Shown piece by piece: positions 8,132 to 19,315 of a stretch of DNA of 64,000 nt. The stretch's first letter is position 1; each line of letters opens with the position of its first letter. The notes under the pieces were generated by a model. The model was not told the DNA's origin. It saw nothing but the letters and a program-made list of their open reading frames with translations, and did no database searches. Made by a program: the position numbers and the translations under genes. Source of the DNA: CAVXFB01 sp963760935 (GTDB lineage Bacteria; Planctomycetota; Planctomycetia; Pirellulales; Thermoguttaceae); assembly GCA_963760935.1 (NCBI GenBank), contig CAVXFB010000008.1, positions 620,001-684,000 on the forward strand, given 5' to 3'.

Positions 8132-9364
8132 TTAGAACACCGGGCCAATTTGCTTCAGTCGCTGCTCGGTTTCAGCCATCAGCGCATCTTCGCCCGTCTC
8201 ATCGGCCGCCTCGTAGGTGACCGAAAATCGCAGATAAGCCCCGGCATCGTCCCACGGCACCGTGCAAATAGAGTGATCGGCAATGAGGAATTGACTGAAG
8301 GCTTCGGCCGTCGGGAAAGTCTGCCCGCCTGCCATCGCCCTCGGGCTCGGTGTATACAGGAAATAGGAGCCGCCCGGCATGCGGCAATCGAAGCCGCAGC
8401 GACTAAGCGTCTCGACAAGCTTTTCAAGCCGCCGCCCGTATTTCGCCCGGGTGCGACGCGGAATCTCGGCATCATCCAACGCCGCGGCCGCTGCTTTCTG
8501 GATGGCGATGAACTGACCCGAGTCGAAATTGTCTTTCACGTCGGCCAGTGCCCGCACAATCCGCTCGTGGCCGCAGACCCAGCCCATCCGCCAGCCAATC
8601 ATGTTCCAGCCTTTGGAGAGCGAGTGCACCTCGACGCCCACCTCGCAAGCACCCGGCACTTGCAGAAAACTCAGCGGCTTCGTGTCGAAGCTCAGCATGA
8701 TATGGGCGGCGTCCTGCACGACAACAACGTTGTTCGCGCGGGCGAAGTCAATGACTCGCTCGTAGAACTCGCGCGTAGCTGTCTTCCCCGTTGGACTGTT
8801 GGGGTAATTGACCACCAACAGCTTGGCTCGGCGGCGGATGTCGGCCGGGATGGAATCCAAGTCGGGCAGAAAATCGTTCTCGGCCCGCAGCGGCAGGCGA
8901 TGGACTTCCCCGCCGTAGTACTTTGTATGCGTGCCGGCCACCGGGTAGCCGGGCACGGTCATCAGCGTGACATCGCCAGGGTTGATAAAGACGGCCGGCA
9001 GCATCGCCAGAGCCGTCTTCGTGCCGATGCAGTGATTGATCTCGGCGACCGGGTCGAGTTTGACGCCAAACTCGCGTTGCATCAGTCGCGCGACCGCTTC
9101 CTTGAACGCTAGAATGCCGTTATCCGAATAACCGCGGTTCTCCGGCTTGTTGATCTCCTGGGCCATGACAGACCGGACGGCTTCGTCGGCCATCTCGTCA
9201 TTCTCGCCGATGCCGAAGTCGAGCAGTTTGCGCTCGGGATGCTCGGCCAGCGCCTTCCGCTTGGCTCGCTTAATCTTTTCAAACTTGTAGATTTCCGCGC
9301 CTTTGCCGTAATTCGGCCCGCCGATACGCTCGGCAAACAGTTGTTGGAAGTATGGGTCGGACAT
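8132..9364 (-). CDS. dapL: LL-diaminopimelate aminotransferase
   Basis: PLP enzyme converting tetrahydrodipicolinate to LL-diaminopimelate in one step, for lysine and peptidoglycan. The 410-residue protein starts at MSDPYFQQLF; upstream open codons are not family-like. Seen features include YKFEKIKRAKR and ENRGYSDNGI near the start, MTVPGYPV, NYPNSPTGK, the PLP-lysine region SLSKGWNMIGWRMGW, and a C-terminal VPWDDAGAYLRFS. These fit fold-type I aminotransferases of the DapL class. It leads the dapL-prmC-murA group. No clear ribosome site precedes the ATG. A related aminotransferase specificity cannot be fully excluded. Confidence 0.82.
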   Translation of the reverse strand: MSDPYFQQLFAERIGGPNYGKGAEIYKFEKIKRAKRKALAEHPERKLLDFGIGENDEMADEAVRSVMAQEINKPENRGYSDNGILAFKEAVARLMQREFGVKLDPVAEINHCIGTKTALAMLPAVFINPGDVTLMTVPGYPVAGTHTKYYGGEVHRLPLRAENDFLPDLDSIPADIRRRAKLLVVNYPNSPTGKTATREFYERVIDFARANNVVVVQDAAHIMLSFDTKPLSFLQVPGACEVGVEVHSLSKGWNMIGWRMGWVCGHERIVRALADVKDNFDSGQFIAIQKAAAAALDDAEIPRRTRAKYGRRLEKLVETLSRCGFDCRMPGGSYFLYTPSPRAMAGGQTFPTAEAFSQFLIADHSICTVPWDDAGAYLRFSVTYEAADETGEDALMAETEQRLKQIGPVF

Positions 9365-9543
9365 GGAAGCGGGGGGCTGGTCCTGCGATAACGGGAATGG
9401 CCGAGATGTGGCAAAACGAAAAATATAACGTAGCCGGCTCGATGCGGCAACCTGCCGGGTCAATCGGCCACGCGGGCCCCTTTGTCTTCCGGACCATTGG
9501 AGGTTATGCTAAAACACTCCGCTATTCTACGGAACACCAAACC

Positions 9544-10524
9544 ATGTCGACCGAATCCGCCCGGGCTGGGGATGAATCTAATGCGCCGCCACGCCGCCAT
9601 GTGGCGCTGCCGCTGATTCTCTTGCTGGCCACGTGCGTGTCGACGTTCTGGACTGGTGCGGTGGCTTGGAAGCCCATAATACACTTGGGAGCTCTGCAGC
9701 GCGGGCTGAGCGTGCTGCTGGAGAACTTGCACCAAGGGGCGCCGAGCGCCGCCATGCGCGAGGCCTTCGCCGTCACCCAAATGGACTGGTCGCGAGGTCT
9801 GCTCTACATGGCCCTGGTTGTCGGCATTCTGCTGACGCACGAGATGGGCCACTTCCTCATGACGTTGCGTCATCGCATCCCCGCGAGCCTCCCCTATTTC
9901 ATTCCTCTACCGGTTGTCCCCTTCGGAACGCTCGGCGCTGTGATCGGCATGGAAGGATCGCAGGCCGACCGCCGCGGATTGTTTGACATGGGAATCGCCG
10001 GACCGCTGGCCGGACTAGCCGTCGCCGTGCCGATCAGTATCATCGGCATCCTCATGCTGCCGGCTGCGCCGCCGCCCGGTGATAGCCTTTGCTTCCATAA
10101 CCCGATCTTGTTCCAGTGGCTGATTACGTACTTGCGGCCGGAATATCCGACGCCCGCCGTGCTCTATTTGAATCAGTTCAACGCGTTTCTAATGGCCGGT
10201 TGGGTGGGGCTGCTGCTTACCGGCCTGAACATGCTACCGCTGGGCCAATTCGACGGCGGACACGTGGCCTACGCCTTGCTCGGACCTGGGGCGCATGTGT
10301 TGGCTCGCGGCCTCTTGATCGCCGCGATAGTCTTCGTTCTCGCCACAAAAACCTACTTCTGGGTTCTGCTCTTGGTGCTGATTGTGCTCATGGGCGTCGA
10401 TCACCCGGCGACGGTCGATGACAATCTCCCCTTAGGCCGGTTGAGAAACTTCCTCGGCTGGGCCACGCTGCTGGTCCCGATTCTCTGTTTCCCGCCGCTC
10501 GGAATCACGGCAGTGATCCGGTAA
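9544..10524 (+). CDS. M50 family (site-2-type) membrane metalloprotease
   Basis: Intramembrane zinc protease, 326 residues with about six to seven membrane helices. The zinc motif HEMGH is at 99-103 and the second motif LPLGQFDGGH at about 231-240 supplies the third ligand Asp237. A long loop between these holds the FGTLGAVIGMEG stretch typical of bacterial M50 proteins that resemble plant EGY. The start ATG 9544 opens a hydrophilic tail before the first helix; upstream frame is open but not protein-like. It is divergent from dapL. Likely substrates are membrane regulators, but none is shown by context. Confidence 0.85.
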   Translation: MSTESARAGDESNAPPRRHVALPLILLLATCVSTFWTGAVAWKPIIHLGALQRGLSVLLENLHQGAPSAAMREAFAVTQMDWSRGLLYMALVVGILLTHEMGHFLMTLRHRIPASLPYFIPLPVVPFGTLGAVIGMEGSQADRRGLFDMGIAGPLAGLAVAVPISIIGILMLPAAPPPGDSLCFHNPILFQWLITYLRPEYPTPAVLYLNQFNAFLMAGWVGLLLTGLNMLPLGQFDGGHVAYALLGPGAHVLARGLLIAAIVFVLATKTYFWVLLLVLIVLMGVDHPATVDDNLPLGRLRNFLGWATLLVPILCFPPLGITAVIR

Positions 10525-10739
10525 TTTGGAGTGCGGCGACTGATTGCCGCTTTCTCTCCGTCCGCCGGTTGAGGGGCGCGTCCTGATAGTTCCCTTCGTC
10601 AATGCTCGCCCTTCTGCCCCAACTTCGCTGTCTTGCCGCCCGACCACACAATTCCTGGCGAATCGGCATGGTGAAACTCGGAGGCTTGTCATTATAATTC
10701 CCGCCGATTGTATCGATCGCTTCATCCCCGGGTACAACG

Positions 10740-13700
10740 ATGGTCGGACAAGGACGTCCGAAAGCATCGCAGGGACGCATTCTGCCGGCTCAGCCAATAG
10801 CGGCCGCCGTCGCAGCCGGTCGCGGTGTGCTCACACTGCTGTTGATCCTGATAGCGCCGCTGCTCCGGGCTGATGACGTCCGCGTGCGGATCGCTTGGGG
10901 CGGCGGCCAGGAACGACTTTGGCACGGTACGATAACTGTCAGCGAGGGTTTGCTCTCCGACCCGCAACCGTTGGGCATCGAAGCCGATGAGCCCGGATCG
11001 ATGTGGCTCGACGGCGATCCGGGCGGCAGCCAGAAATTGTTCGTGCAGCAACGGAGCCCGCGCGGATATGACGGCGTCGACCTGTTGGTCGCCGCGTCGC
11101 CGCGCGGCGTGTTGCAGATCCAGTTGTCGGGCGATGAAGATTCGCCACGCGCCGCGCCGATCGAGGTGCCGTTGGCCGATATTTCCGGCGAGTTCGTCAA
11201 CAAGGAACTCGACAATCGCGGCAACCGCTTGTTGCTGATGCGCACGCCGGGCGACTCGCTTCGCATAAGCCTGGCGCGCGACAACTTGGTTTTTGCGCCC
11301 GGCGAGAAGTTCTCGTGCACTCTCGAACCGCACGCCCTGCCGATGTCCGAGAGCGGCCGGGCGCGGATCAAGGTGCAGTTGCTGGCCGGCAGTCGCGAGC
11401 TTTGGTCGCAGCAGCATGACGTACAAGGCACTCGTGAAGACAAGATTCCGCTGGAAATCCCCTTGCCGACTGAAGAAGGCGTCTACGACATAGCCATCGC
11501 CGCCGTCAATAACCAGAACTGGTCGCGCGCCGTACGGCAGCCGCTGAGCTTCAAACGCACGATCGCCGAGCGGCGAGTGCAATTGTTGGTGCTCGGCCAG
11601 CAGCGCCCGGCGGCCGATCATGCCGACGGCGAGTTCACGCAACTGGTCGAGATCGACCCGGCCAATCCGCGTTGGTACGACAAGCTTTACAAGCTGCCGC
11701 ACCTGCAACTGGCCAAGGCCCGGTTGCCGCGGTTGTGGAAAGGCCCGCTGGGCAACGACTGTTTTCAGACGCGACGGCATCCGTTGGGCGAATTGGCCCA
11801 ATTGAATCCCAACGCCGACTCGCCCGATGTGAGTTGGCAGGCCTACTGGCTGCCTGTTAGTCAGCCCGGCCGACCGCATATCCTGGAGGTCGACTATCCC
11901 AGCGATGTTTCGCAAAGTCTGGGCATTACCATCGTGGAACCCAATGCGGCCGGCGCGCTGATGCCCATCGGACTCAATTCGGGCGTGGATTGCGAGACGG
12001 AGTTGATTCCCTCCGGCGATGCGGCCAGTTGGCAGCGACACCGGCTGGTGTTTTGGCCCCGTACGACGACGCCGCTGGTGCTGATAACCAACGGCCGGGA
12101 CCGAGCGCCGGCCGTCTATGGCAAGATTCGCGTCCTCAGCGGCGGCGATCGATTGTCGCGGTTGCTCCCGAATCGTCCGGCGGCCGGCGGGCGGTTGCTG
12201 GCCGCGTACCTCGATCGCCCGTTGCTATCGGCAAGTTTTTCCGCCGAGCAGTGTCTCGACTCGTGGAGCGGTCGAAGCCTCGACGACTGGTGGACATTTT
12301 ATGAAAGTGGTACGAGGCTGGTCGAATACCTGAACTATGCCGGCTACAACGCGCTGATGCTTGGCGTGGTCGCCGATGGCAGCACGATCTACCCCAGCAG
12401 ACTGCTAGCGCCGACTCCGCGTTACGATAGCGGCGCGTTTTTCGCCACCGGGCAAGACCCGGTGCGGAAGGACGTGCTGGAGATGCTGCTGCGGATCTTT
12501 GACCGGCAAGGGCTCCAATTGATACCTACGGTCGAGTTTGCCGCGCCGCTGCCGGAATTGGAGGCGATCCGCCGCGCCGGCGGGCCGAACGCTTCGGGCC
12601 TGGAATGGATCGGCGCCGACGGGGCGAGTCTGTGTGCCTCGTCGCCGGCCCAGCGCGGTCTCGCTCCGTATTACAACGTGCTGCATCCACGCGTGCAACA
12701 GGCGATGCTTGGCGTGCTGCGAGAACTGACAGCGCGATACGCCCAGCATCCCAGCTTCGCCGGCTTGGCCGTGCGGCTTTCGGCCGACGGCTACGCGCAG
12801 CTTCCCGGGCCGGATTGGGGACTGGACGATACGACGATCGCACAATTCGAGCGCGACGCGCGGCTGCGAGTGCCGGGCGAAGGCCCACAGCGCTTCGCCC
12901 AGCGCGCGGCGTTCCTCGCGCAAGAGCTGCCGCGTCGGGCGTGGCTGGAGTGGCGCGCCGCACAACTGAGCAAGTTCTACCGGCGAGCGTACGAACAACT
13001 CGCCGCCATTCGGCCCGACAGCCGGCTCTACCTGGCCGGGGCGGGCATCCTTGCGCCGTCGGAAGTCGACTCGGACTTGCGTCCGGCCTTGCCGCGGCGC
13101 ACCACCGTCGAAAAAACGCTGCTCCGCGTCGGCATCGATGCCCGACAGTTCGACAACGACCGGCAGCGCATCGTCGTCTTGCGGCCCGAGCGCGTGCTTC
13201 CGCACGGCTCGTTGAGCGCTCGCGCGTCGGACTTAGAGGTGGAACAGGCGAACGACTTCGATCGCTACTTCCAGACGGCGACCGTCACCGGCAGCCTGTT
13301 CTTCCACCAACCGCGCGAGCTACGCGTCGAATCGTTCGACCAGAAGTGCCCATTTCGGCCAAGTTCGACATGGCTAATTTCACAGCCGGTTCCTTCCGGT
13401 CAGCAGAACCGCCAGCGCTTTGCTCACAGCATCGCCACGCTCGACTCGCAGGCGATCGTCGATGGCGGTTGGCTCTTGCCGATGGGGCAGGAGGACGCGA
13501 TGCGCGACCTCGTGGCCGCCTATCGTACGCTGCCGGCCGCCCATTTTCAGGCGATCGGCGATCATCAGGCGTCGGAGAATATGCAGCCGGTCACGCTGCG
13601 AAGCGCAACGCTGGACGGTCACACGTACATCTATGTTGTCAACGACGCGCCGTTCGGCGTCACGGCGCGCTTTCACGTCGAAGCGACCGCGGCATGCTAC

Positions 13701-14683
13701 TTGGAGGAAATAACGGGCAGGCGAAAGGTTGAGCCGCTTCGGCCCGACACGACTGCCGGACTCTACTGGGAAGTGCGGCTGGAACCGTACGATCTGGTGG
13801 CGGTGCGGCTTTCCGAGCCCAACGTGCCGCTGTCGAATCCGCAGATTTCGTGGCCGGGCACGGTGGCGGCGGCGGTCGGATCGCAGATCCACAAGCTGGG
13901 CGCCCGGGCGGCCGCATTGCGGAATCCGCCCCCACTGGACGTGCTTGCCAATCCGGACTTCGAACGCGTGCCTTCGTCCGACGGGCCGATTCCCGATTGG
14001 TCCGCCACGTCGGCCGGCGGTGTGAGCGTTCATCTCGACAAGGCCGTGCCACACGGCGGCCAGCAGTCGGTTCGCATGGCCAGCACGGGGGCCGTGACCT
14101 GTCTGGTCAGCCATCCGTTCGCGCCGCCACCGACAGGCCGGCTATCGATGTCGGTGTGGCTCCACGTGGCCGACGCCGGGCACCAACCGCCGCTGCGCCT
14201 GGCCTTGGAAGGAAAACTGAACGGGCGCGACTACTACCGCTTCGCGCCCATCGGGTTGGCGCCGGTCGGTCAACAGTCGTGTCCCATCGCCCCGCAATGG
14301 GCCCAATATGTCTTCCAAGTGGACGACTTGCCGTTGGAAGGTCTGACGTCGCTCCGCCGCGCTTCGACATGATGGGAACCGGCGAGGTGTGGATCGACGA
14401 TGTGCAGATTTTCGGGCTGGCCTTCAGCAAGCCGGAACTCATCGAGCTATCGAAGCTGATCACGCTGGCCGACGTGAAGCTTCAGAACCGTCAGATTGGC
14501 GATTGCCTGCACTTGCTGGACGGCTATTGGCCCAGGTTTTTGGAAGAGAACGTCGCGCTGCCGCCCAGCGCGCCGCCCGACACGGCCGCTAGCAAGCCAG
14601 CCCCGCCCGAAGAGAAACCGCCGGAACGCACCGGTTGGCTCAATCGCATGAAGGACATGCTGCCCGAATCGCTGCGGTTCTGA
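10740..14683 (+). CDS. Large secreted glycosidase-like protein, frame broken near its end
   Basis: The 1314-residue product carries a signal peptide (about residues 28-45, GVLTLLLILIAPLLRA). The first half is beta-rich. From about residue 515 a TIM-barrel-like region begins (LDDWWTFYESGTRLVEYLNYAGYNA; then LQLIPTVEFAAPLPEL), resembling the GHL10/family-10-like glycosyl hydrolase domain of planctomycete proteins. The C-terminal part looks like a carbohydrate-binding jelly roll (NPDFERVPSS...PDWS; GEVWIDDVQIFGLAF) and a helical tail. One base is missing at about 14357-14360: the frame stops at 14372, while the next frame continues exactly with RFDMMGTGEVWIDDVQ to 14683. Substrate is unknown; enzyme assignment is tentative. 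Confidence 0.7.
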
Positions 14684-14714
14684 GGCGGCGACCGGAGTTG
14701 CTTAGCGCGAGGGC

Positions 14715-14775
14715 AGTCTGGTAGGGTGACGTGCTTGCACGCACCGATCATTTGAGTCTGGTAGCACCGATCATT
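14715..14775. repeat. Short imperfect direct repeat
   Basis: AGTCTGGTAG occurs at 14715-14724 and 14755-14764, and GCACCGATCATT at 14741-14752 and 14764-14775. Unit two lacks about 16 bases of unit one. It lies in the 206-base gap after the large secreted protein. Confidence 0.45.
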
Positions 14776-14889
14776 CTCGCCATCGGCGCGACTCGGTAAG
14801 CGCCGCAGAATTGCCATTCGCTATCGGCCTCGGTGTAAGCATCAGTTCATGCTTTCTGGTCAGTATCACCAGATGATGTCTCGCCGATG

Positions 14890-15392
14890 TCACTCTACAG
14901 AAGGCGTCGGATTCTGGCAGTGCGGCCTTGCATGTTCCAAGCTGACAACGAAGCGGCAGGTCGGACGATGTATGCCAGGCTCAATCTCTACCTCGACGGT
15001 ATCGACGTACCTCGCGCCGAGCAGTTCACACGTTCTCCGCGAGGCCGCGTTGTCTGGGCGCAGGTTATCAAGAGACTCTTGAGCGCGTGCTGTTTCGCCA
15101 ACGGAAAGAGCAACCGGCACCCGCGTGCAGCGTACTTGTGCCCTCGATAGCCTTCGTCCACGTCATACGACAGGTTGCCGCCGAAAAGCTTCAGCTCGTC
15201 GGTCAGGTGGATTCTCAGTTTGACGAGGCCCATCGTAAGCACCGTGCCGGTCAGCCTGAGTTCAAATTCGTACTGCGGGACCACTCCTCGTCGTGTATCG
15301 CGGTATTCGGCCCTCGCTAAGACCAACTCAAGGTCATCGTCGACCAACGTCCCAGGATCCAGAAATCGGAATTCGGATTGTCTGGTAGTCAT
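14890..15392 (-). CDS. GNAT-family acetyltransferase, one base missing
   Basis: Predicted acyl-CoA N-acyltransferase of 167 residues after frame repair. The conserved core is seen as NLSYDVDEGYRGHKYAARG (acyl-CoA loop region) followed by a helix and strand ending LKSLLITC. There the frame breaks: one base is missing at about 15052-15063, and the neighbouring frame continues with PDNAASRRTCELLGARYVDT, the standard ending of this fold (Asn/Ser helix and C-terminal strand). As written the first frame would end in an unrelated tail. It stands alone, convergent with the large secreted protein. Substrate unknown. Confidence 0.72.
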
Positions 15393-15524
15393 CGGGCCGT
15401 AAGACTGCGGGGTGACAAAGGGGTAAGAGCTATGCGCGTTTTTCGGAAGGACTGAATTTCGCTAAGGAATCACCACAAGAATCGTTCTGCCCCCTTTTTC
15501 TTACTCAAAATTTGAAGGTTGCCC

Positions 15525-15995
15525 CTACGGCTGCGTGACGTTCTTGTCTTCGACAGTCACTTTCGGCACAATCACGGTCCCGTCCATTAGAACAATGACA
15601 ATAAGTTGTTCGGGCGGGCCAGTGCTACCTCCCTCGCGCTGATGTGCCTCATAGGTTACCGACCACCACCACTTTTCGGACAAATCAGAATTCTCGGCAA
15701 GCCAGCCCAAATGATTCAGACTCACCACTTCTAAGTACCACTTGTAACGCTTCGAATCCTTGACAAGCCTCTCCTTTTGCACGTTCGCCAGCCGAATCGC
15801 TTTTCCCACCGGCAAGGGCGGACTGTCGGCCCGGCCCATGTTCCACGACGGTGACTTGGCCAACTGTTCATACGCAAACTCGCTAGTGTATCTTTTCCCA
15901 AACGCATAACTACAGAACGTGTACGCCGACCCATCCTTCCCAAAACTTGGTGCGACGACTGACAGCAACAATGTGAAGGCAACAATGCATTTCAT
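15525..15995 (-). CDS. Secreted protein of unknown function
   Basis: The 156-residue product opens with a typical signal peptide (MKCIVAFTLLLSVVAPSFGK, cleavage near residue 20). The mature part is hydrophilic, with several Trp/Tyr residues (KWYLEVV, KWWWSVTYEAHQ) and a C-terminal strand pair IVIVLMDGTVIVPKVTV. No family is recognised. Fewer GC-rich codons are used than in the neighbours, which may indicate later acquisition (impression only). A tiny ORF with a strong ribosome site lies eight bases upstream and may be translated first. Confidence 0.6.
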   Translation of the reverse strand: MKCIVAFTLLLSVVAPSFGKDGSAYTFCSYAFGKRYTSEFAYEQLAKSPSWNMGRADSPPLPVGKAIRLANVQKERLVKDSKRYKWYLEVVSLNHLGWLAENSDLSEKWWWSVTYEAHQREGGSTGPPEQLIVIVLMDGTVIVPKVTVEDKNVTQP

Positions 15996-16003
15996 AACGG
16001 CAC

Positions 16004-16078
16004 CTATTTGTTGATTTCCAATCTCGTTTTATTGTCGGTGCGTGTCACGTCCCACGTTGCCGTAACAACGTGCTCCAT
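16004..16078 (-). CDS. Possible 24-residue ORF before the secreted protein
   Basis: ATG at 16078 is preceded by GAGGAGGAAAAC, the strongest ribosome site in this area. The ORF reads MEHVVTATWDVTRTDNKTRL and four more residues, and stops at 16004, eight bases before the next start. The same frame is open upstream without an ATG and reads like protein (SPWYDGRDSYPAIRTFNAAS), so this could instead be the end of a decayed larger gene. Confidence 0.35.
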   Translation of the reverse strand: MEHVVTATWDVTRTDNKTRLEINK

Positions 16079-16244
16079 GTTTTCCTCCTCGATCACCTCT
16101 GCACTGGCCGCGTTGAATGTTCTGATTGCGGGATAACTATCGCGACCATCGTACCACGGCGATGGCTCGCTGGGCTATTTTTAGGTGCCCCTCCGGGGCA
16201 AAGACATCGGCGTAAAAAGTTCCCGCAATTGTGAGTCACTGCTA

Positions 16245-17811
16245 CTAATGCTTGAAGTGGCGGCGCTCGGTGAAGACCATGGGGATGCGGTGGCTGTTGC
16301 AGGCGTCGATGGATGCCTGGTCATTCTTCGAGCCGCCGGGCTGAATGACGGCGACCACGCCCGCAGCCGCGGCACGCTCGATCGAATCAGGGAACGGGAA
16401 GAAGGCATCGGAGCCGAGCACCGAGCCTTGAGCCCGGGGGCCGGCCTTCTCGATGGCGATCTCGGTCGAGTCGACGCGGCTCATCTGTCCGGCGCTGCGC
16501 CGAGCAGCATCCGGTCCTTGCACAACACGATCGCGTTGCTCTTTACGTGCCGCACCATTTCCCAGGCGAAGCGCAGATCGGCCATTTGCGCGTCGGTCGG
16601 CTTGGCGTCGGTGACGACCTGCCAAAGCTCTTCGGGGTCGGGCAGGACGTCGGCCTCTTGCATCAACATGCCGCCGTCGAGGCAGCGGAAGACCATTTGC
16701 GGCGGCGAGCGGTCCAGGTCGCCGACCTCCATCAGCCGGACGTTAGCCTTCCACTTCGGCTTGGTGGTGAGGATTTCGAGGGCAGCCAGATCGAAGTGCG
16801 GGGCCACGATCGCCTCGATGAACAGCCCGGCGCGGCCAGTAACTCGGCGGTGGCCGCATCCATGGTGCGATTCAATCCGAGCACCGAGCCGAACGCGCTG
16901 AGGGGGTCGCCTTCGAGGGCCCGCTGTAGGGCCACGGTCAGCGTGTCGGCCATCGCGGCGCCGCAGGGATTGTTGTGTTTGATCACCACGGCCGCCGGAC
17001 CGGCGAACTGCCGCACGATGGCCAGCGCGCTGTCGAGGTCCAAAAGGTTGTTATAGGAAAGCTCCTTGCCATGCAGTTGTCGAGCGGCGACCACGCTGGC
17101 GCCGGGGCAATCGGGACGCGAATAGAGCGCGGCCTGTTGATGCGGATTCTCGCCGTAGCGAAGGACGGACTTTCGTGTCAACGACGTCGTGACCGTGCCC
17201 GGGAACGGGCCTTCGGCCGTCGCGCCGGCGAAGAAATCGGCAATTGCGCGATCGTACTTGGCGGTGTGCGCGAAGGCCTCGCCCGCCAAGCGGCGGCGCA
17301 GCTCGACGGTCGTGCCGCCGTGGGCCGTGATCTGTTCGAGGATCTCGGAATATTGCGAGGCGCTAGTGGCGATGGTGGTGAAGGCGTGGTTCTTCGAGGC
17401 CGCGCGGACCAATGTCGGTCCCCCGATGTCGATCTGCTCGATCGCTTCTTCCAGGCTCACGCCCTTTTTCGCCACCGTGCTCTCGAAGGGATACAGATTG
17501 ACGACCACCAGTTCGAAAGTGAGGATGCCATGTTCGGCCAGCGCACGCATGTCATCGGGGTTATCGTGACGGCAGAGGATGCCGCCGTGCACTTTGGGAT
17601 GGAGCGTTTTGAGACGCCCATCCATCATTTCGGGGAACCCGGTATATTCCGAGACGTCGGAGACCGGGATGCCTTCGCTCTCGAGGTGTTTGCGGGTTCC
17701 GCCGGTGCTAAAGATTTCGACACCGGCGGCGGCCAGCCCTCGGGCGAATCCGGCAAGGCCGAGCTTATCACTGACACTAATCAAAGCGCGTTGGACACGA
17801 GGCGCGTGCAT
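16245..17811 (-). CDS. purH: Bifunctional AICAR transformylase/IMP cyclohydrolase, two bases missing
   Basis: Catalyses the last two steps of IMP synthesis. The N-terminal cyclohydrolase domain shows [43 protein letters not shown] and NLYPFE. The transformylase domain shows [13 protein letters not shown], the KHNNPCG motif, [22 protein letters not shown] and IQPGGSKND. One base is missing at about 16825-16831 and another near 16497; with both restored the sequence runs [15 protein letters not shown] and [15 protein letters not shown], and the product has 522 residues, normal for PurH. An essential-type purine gene with two breaks points to sequence error. It follows the beta-propeller gene by 145 bases in the same direction. 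Confidence 0.93.
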
Positions 17812-17956
17812 ATCTGATACCTTTCGGGAAGGAGCGATGTACTACCCAAAGGTTTACGGATTTTACACGCCGCGGTCAAGGACCCCTGGAGAATGCGGCG
17901 GAACGTCAAGAACGTAGCGGCAAAGCGCTAAAACTTGCGGGCCGTCGGTCGGCGGT

Positions 17957-19315
17957 CTACTCGCCGTCGGCGGCTTTTTTGGCGGCTGGCTGAGCTTTCG
18001 GCGCGGCTTCCTTCTTGGCCGCCTTCTCGTTTTCGGCGGCCTCGTCCGGCGAGACATCCTTGCTATAGATCAGCGGCTCTCGCTGTTCGGCCTCATGCAG
18101 ACACTGGATGAGCCCCCCGTCGTCGCCCAAGTAGATCCGGTCCGTCACCGTATTGAGCAGCTTGAGGGGGATGGTTTCGGTCGGAATGGCGTCGAGCCGG
18201 GCTCCGGTCGCGGCGTTGAGCACGATGATACGGCCGATGCGGTCGGTAGCGTAGACCCGTGACTTACTGGCCGCGACGAACTGAATAATACCGGGGGCCG
18301 TCCAAATCGGTGCGCCGGTCTTCAATGCCAGACAATACATGCCGCCCAGTTGCGCGGTGGCATAGACGCGGTCGCCGATGACGGCCGGGGTCTCGACAAT
18401 TGGATCGCCCAATGAGAATCGCCACACGTTCTTGGCGTCTTTATCACGGAATGCATATACGAAGCCATCGCGCGAAGCCGTAATAATCAAGCCGGAGTCA
18501 CCCAGCAGTTTCGGGTCTGGCGGCACGTAGGCGGCCCGACCGACAATCGGTGCTCCCGTGGACAATCGATATTTCAGTGCGAGGCCGTCCTCGGTCTTTC
18601 GATCGACTCGGGCGAGATTCAGAAATCCCCGATCTGTTGGCCAGACGACGAACTCCTCCGCAGCATTTTCTCGCGTCACGATTGGCTGCACCAACGCTTT
18701 GCCATTGGATTGGCAAAACATCGGCGGCGGCGTCTTCTGCTTGAGACGCAGCACCGACGAGTTGTCGGGTTGTGCCTTGTCCTCGGCTGTAAGGTCTGCA
18801 TCGCTTTCGTCCTTCGGTTTTTCGACCTTCGCCAAGCGATAGGCTAACAACATACCCATCGTCATCGGCACGTACACTCGCTTGGCGCTTACGGCCGGAC
18901 CGGCGCCGGGCGCTCCGGTCACCTCGCGTTCTAGCAGCAGTTCGCCCGTCAGACGATTGAGCACGTACAGCCGGGAGCCGTTGATCACAGCCAGAAATTC
19001 GCGATTGACGCCGGGCGTCATGGTAGGGTGCTTCGGATCACCGACTTGCCGCCACCATAGCGTTCGGCCCGTCTCGGCATCCAGTGCGTGAATCACTGCC
19101 TTGTCGGTCTGGGCGTATAGCACGCCTTCGAACAGCTCCATGCCGGTGAGATGGCCCTGGCCCTGATCGAGGGCGACTTGGGTGAACCACGGGCGCGTCA
19201 GCCCATGTTGCCGGGCCGTGATCTCAGTAATCAATTCGCTGCGCGCGGCCATGACCGGGCCGCACCAGCCGTACAATGCAACAATGAACGCCGTCGCTGT
19301 AAGAATACGTCGCAT
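17957..19315 (-). CDS. Secreted PQQ-like beta-propeller protein
   Basis: The 452-residue product has a signal peptide (about residues 1-23, ending VMAA) and repeated beta-propeller blades of the PQQ/BamB type. Blade signatures include VIHALDAETGRTLWWRQVG, LYVLNRLTGELLL, GFVYAFRDKDAKNVWRFSLG, MYCLALKTGAPIWTAPG and IIVLNAATGARLDAIP. The C-terminal 30 residues are low-complexity Ala/Lys/Glu. No enzymatic PQQ-dehydrogenase motif is visible, so a scaffold or binding role is likelier. It lies upstream of purH, probably without functional link. Confidence 0.78.
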   Translation of the reverse strand: MRRILTATAFIVALYGWCGPVMAARSELITEITARQHGLTRPWFTQVALDQGQGHLTGMELFEGVLYAQTDKAVIHALDAETGRTLWWRQVGDPKHPTMTPGVNREFLAVINGSRLYVLNRLTGELLLEREVTGAPGAGPAVSAKRVYVPMTMGMLLAYRLAKVEKPKDESDADLTAEDKAQPDNSSVLRLKQKTPPPMFCQSNGKALVQPIVTRENAAEEFVVWPTDRGFLNLARVDRKTEDGLALKYRLSTGAPIVGRAAYVPPDPKLLGDSGLIITASRDGFVYAFRDKDAKNVWRFSLGDPIVETPAVIGDRVYATAQLGGMYCLALKTGAPIWTAPGIIQFVAASKSRVYATDRIGRIIVLNAATGARLDAIPTETIPLKLLNTVTDRIYLGDDGGLIQCLHEAEQREPLIYSKDVSPDEAAENEKAAKKEAAPKAQPAAKKAADGE

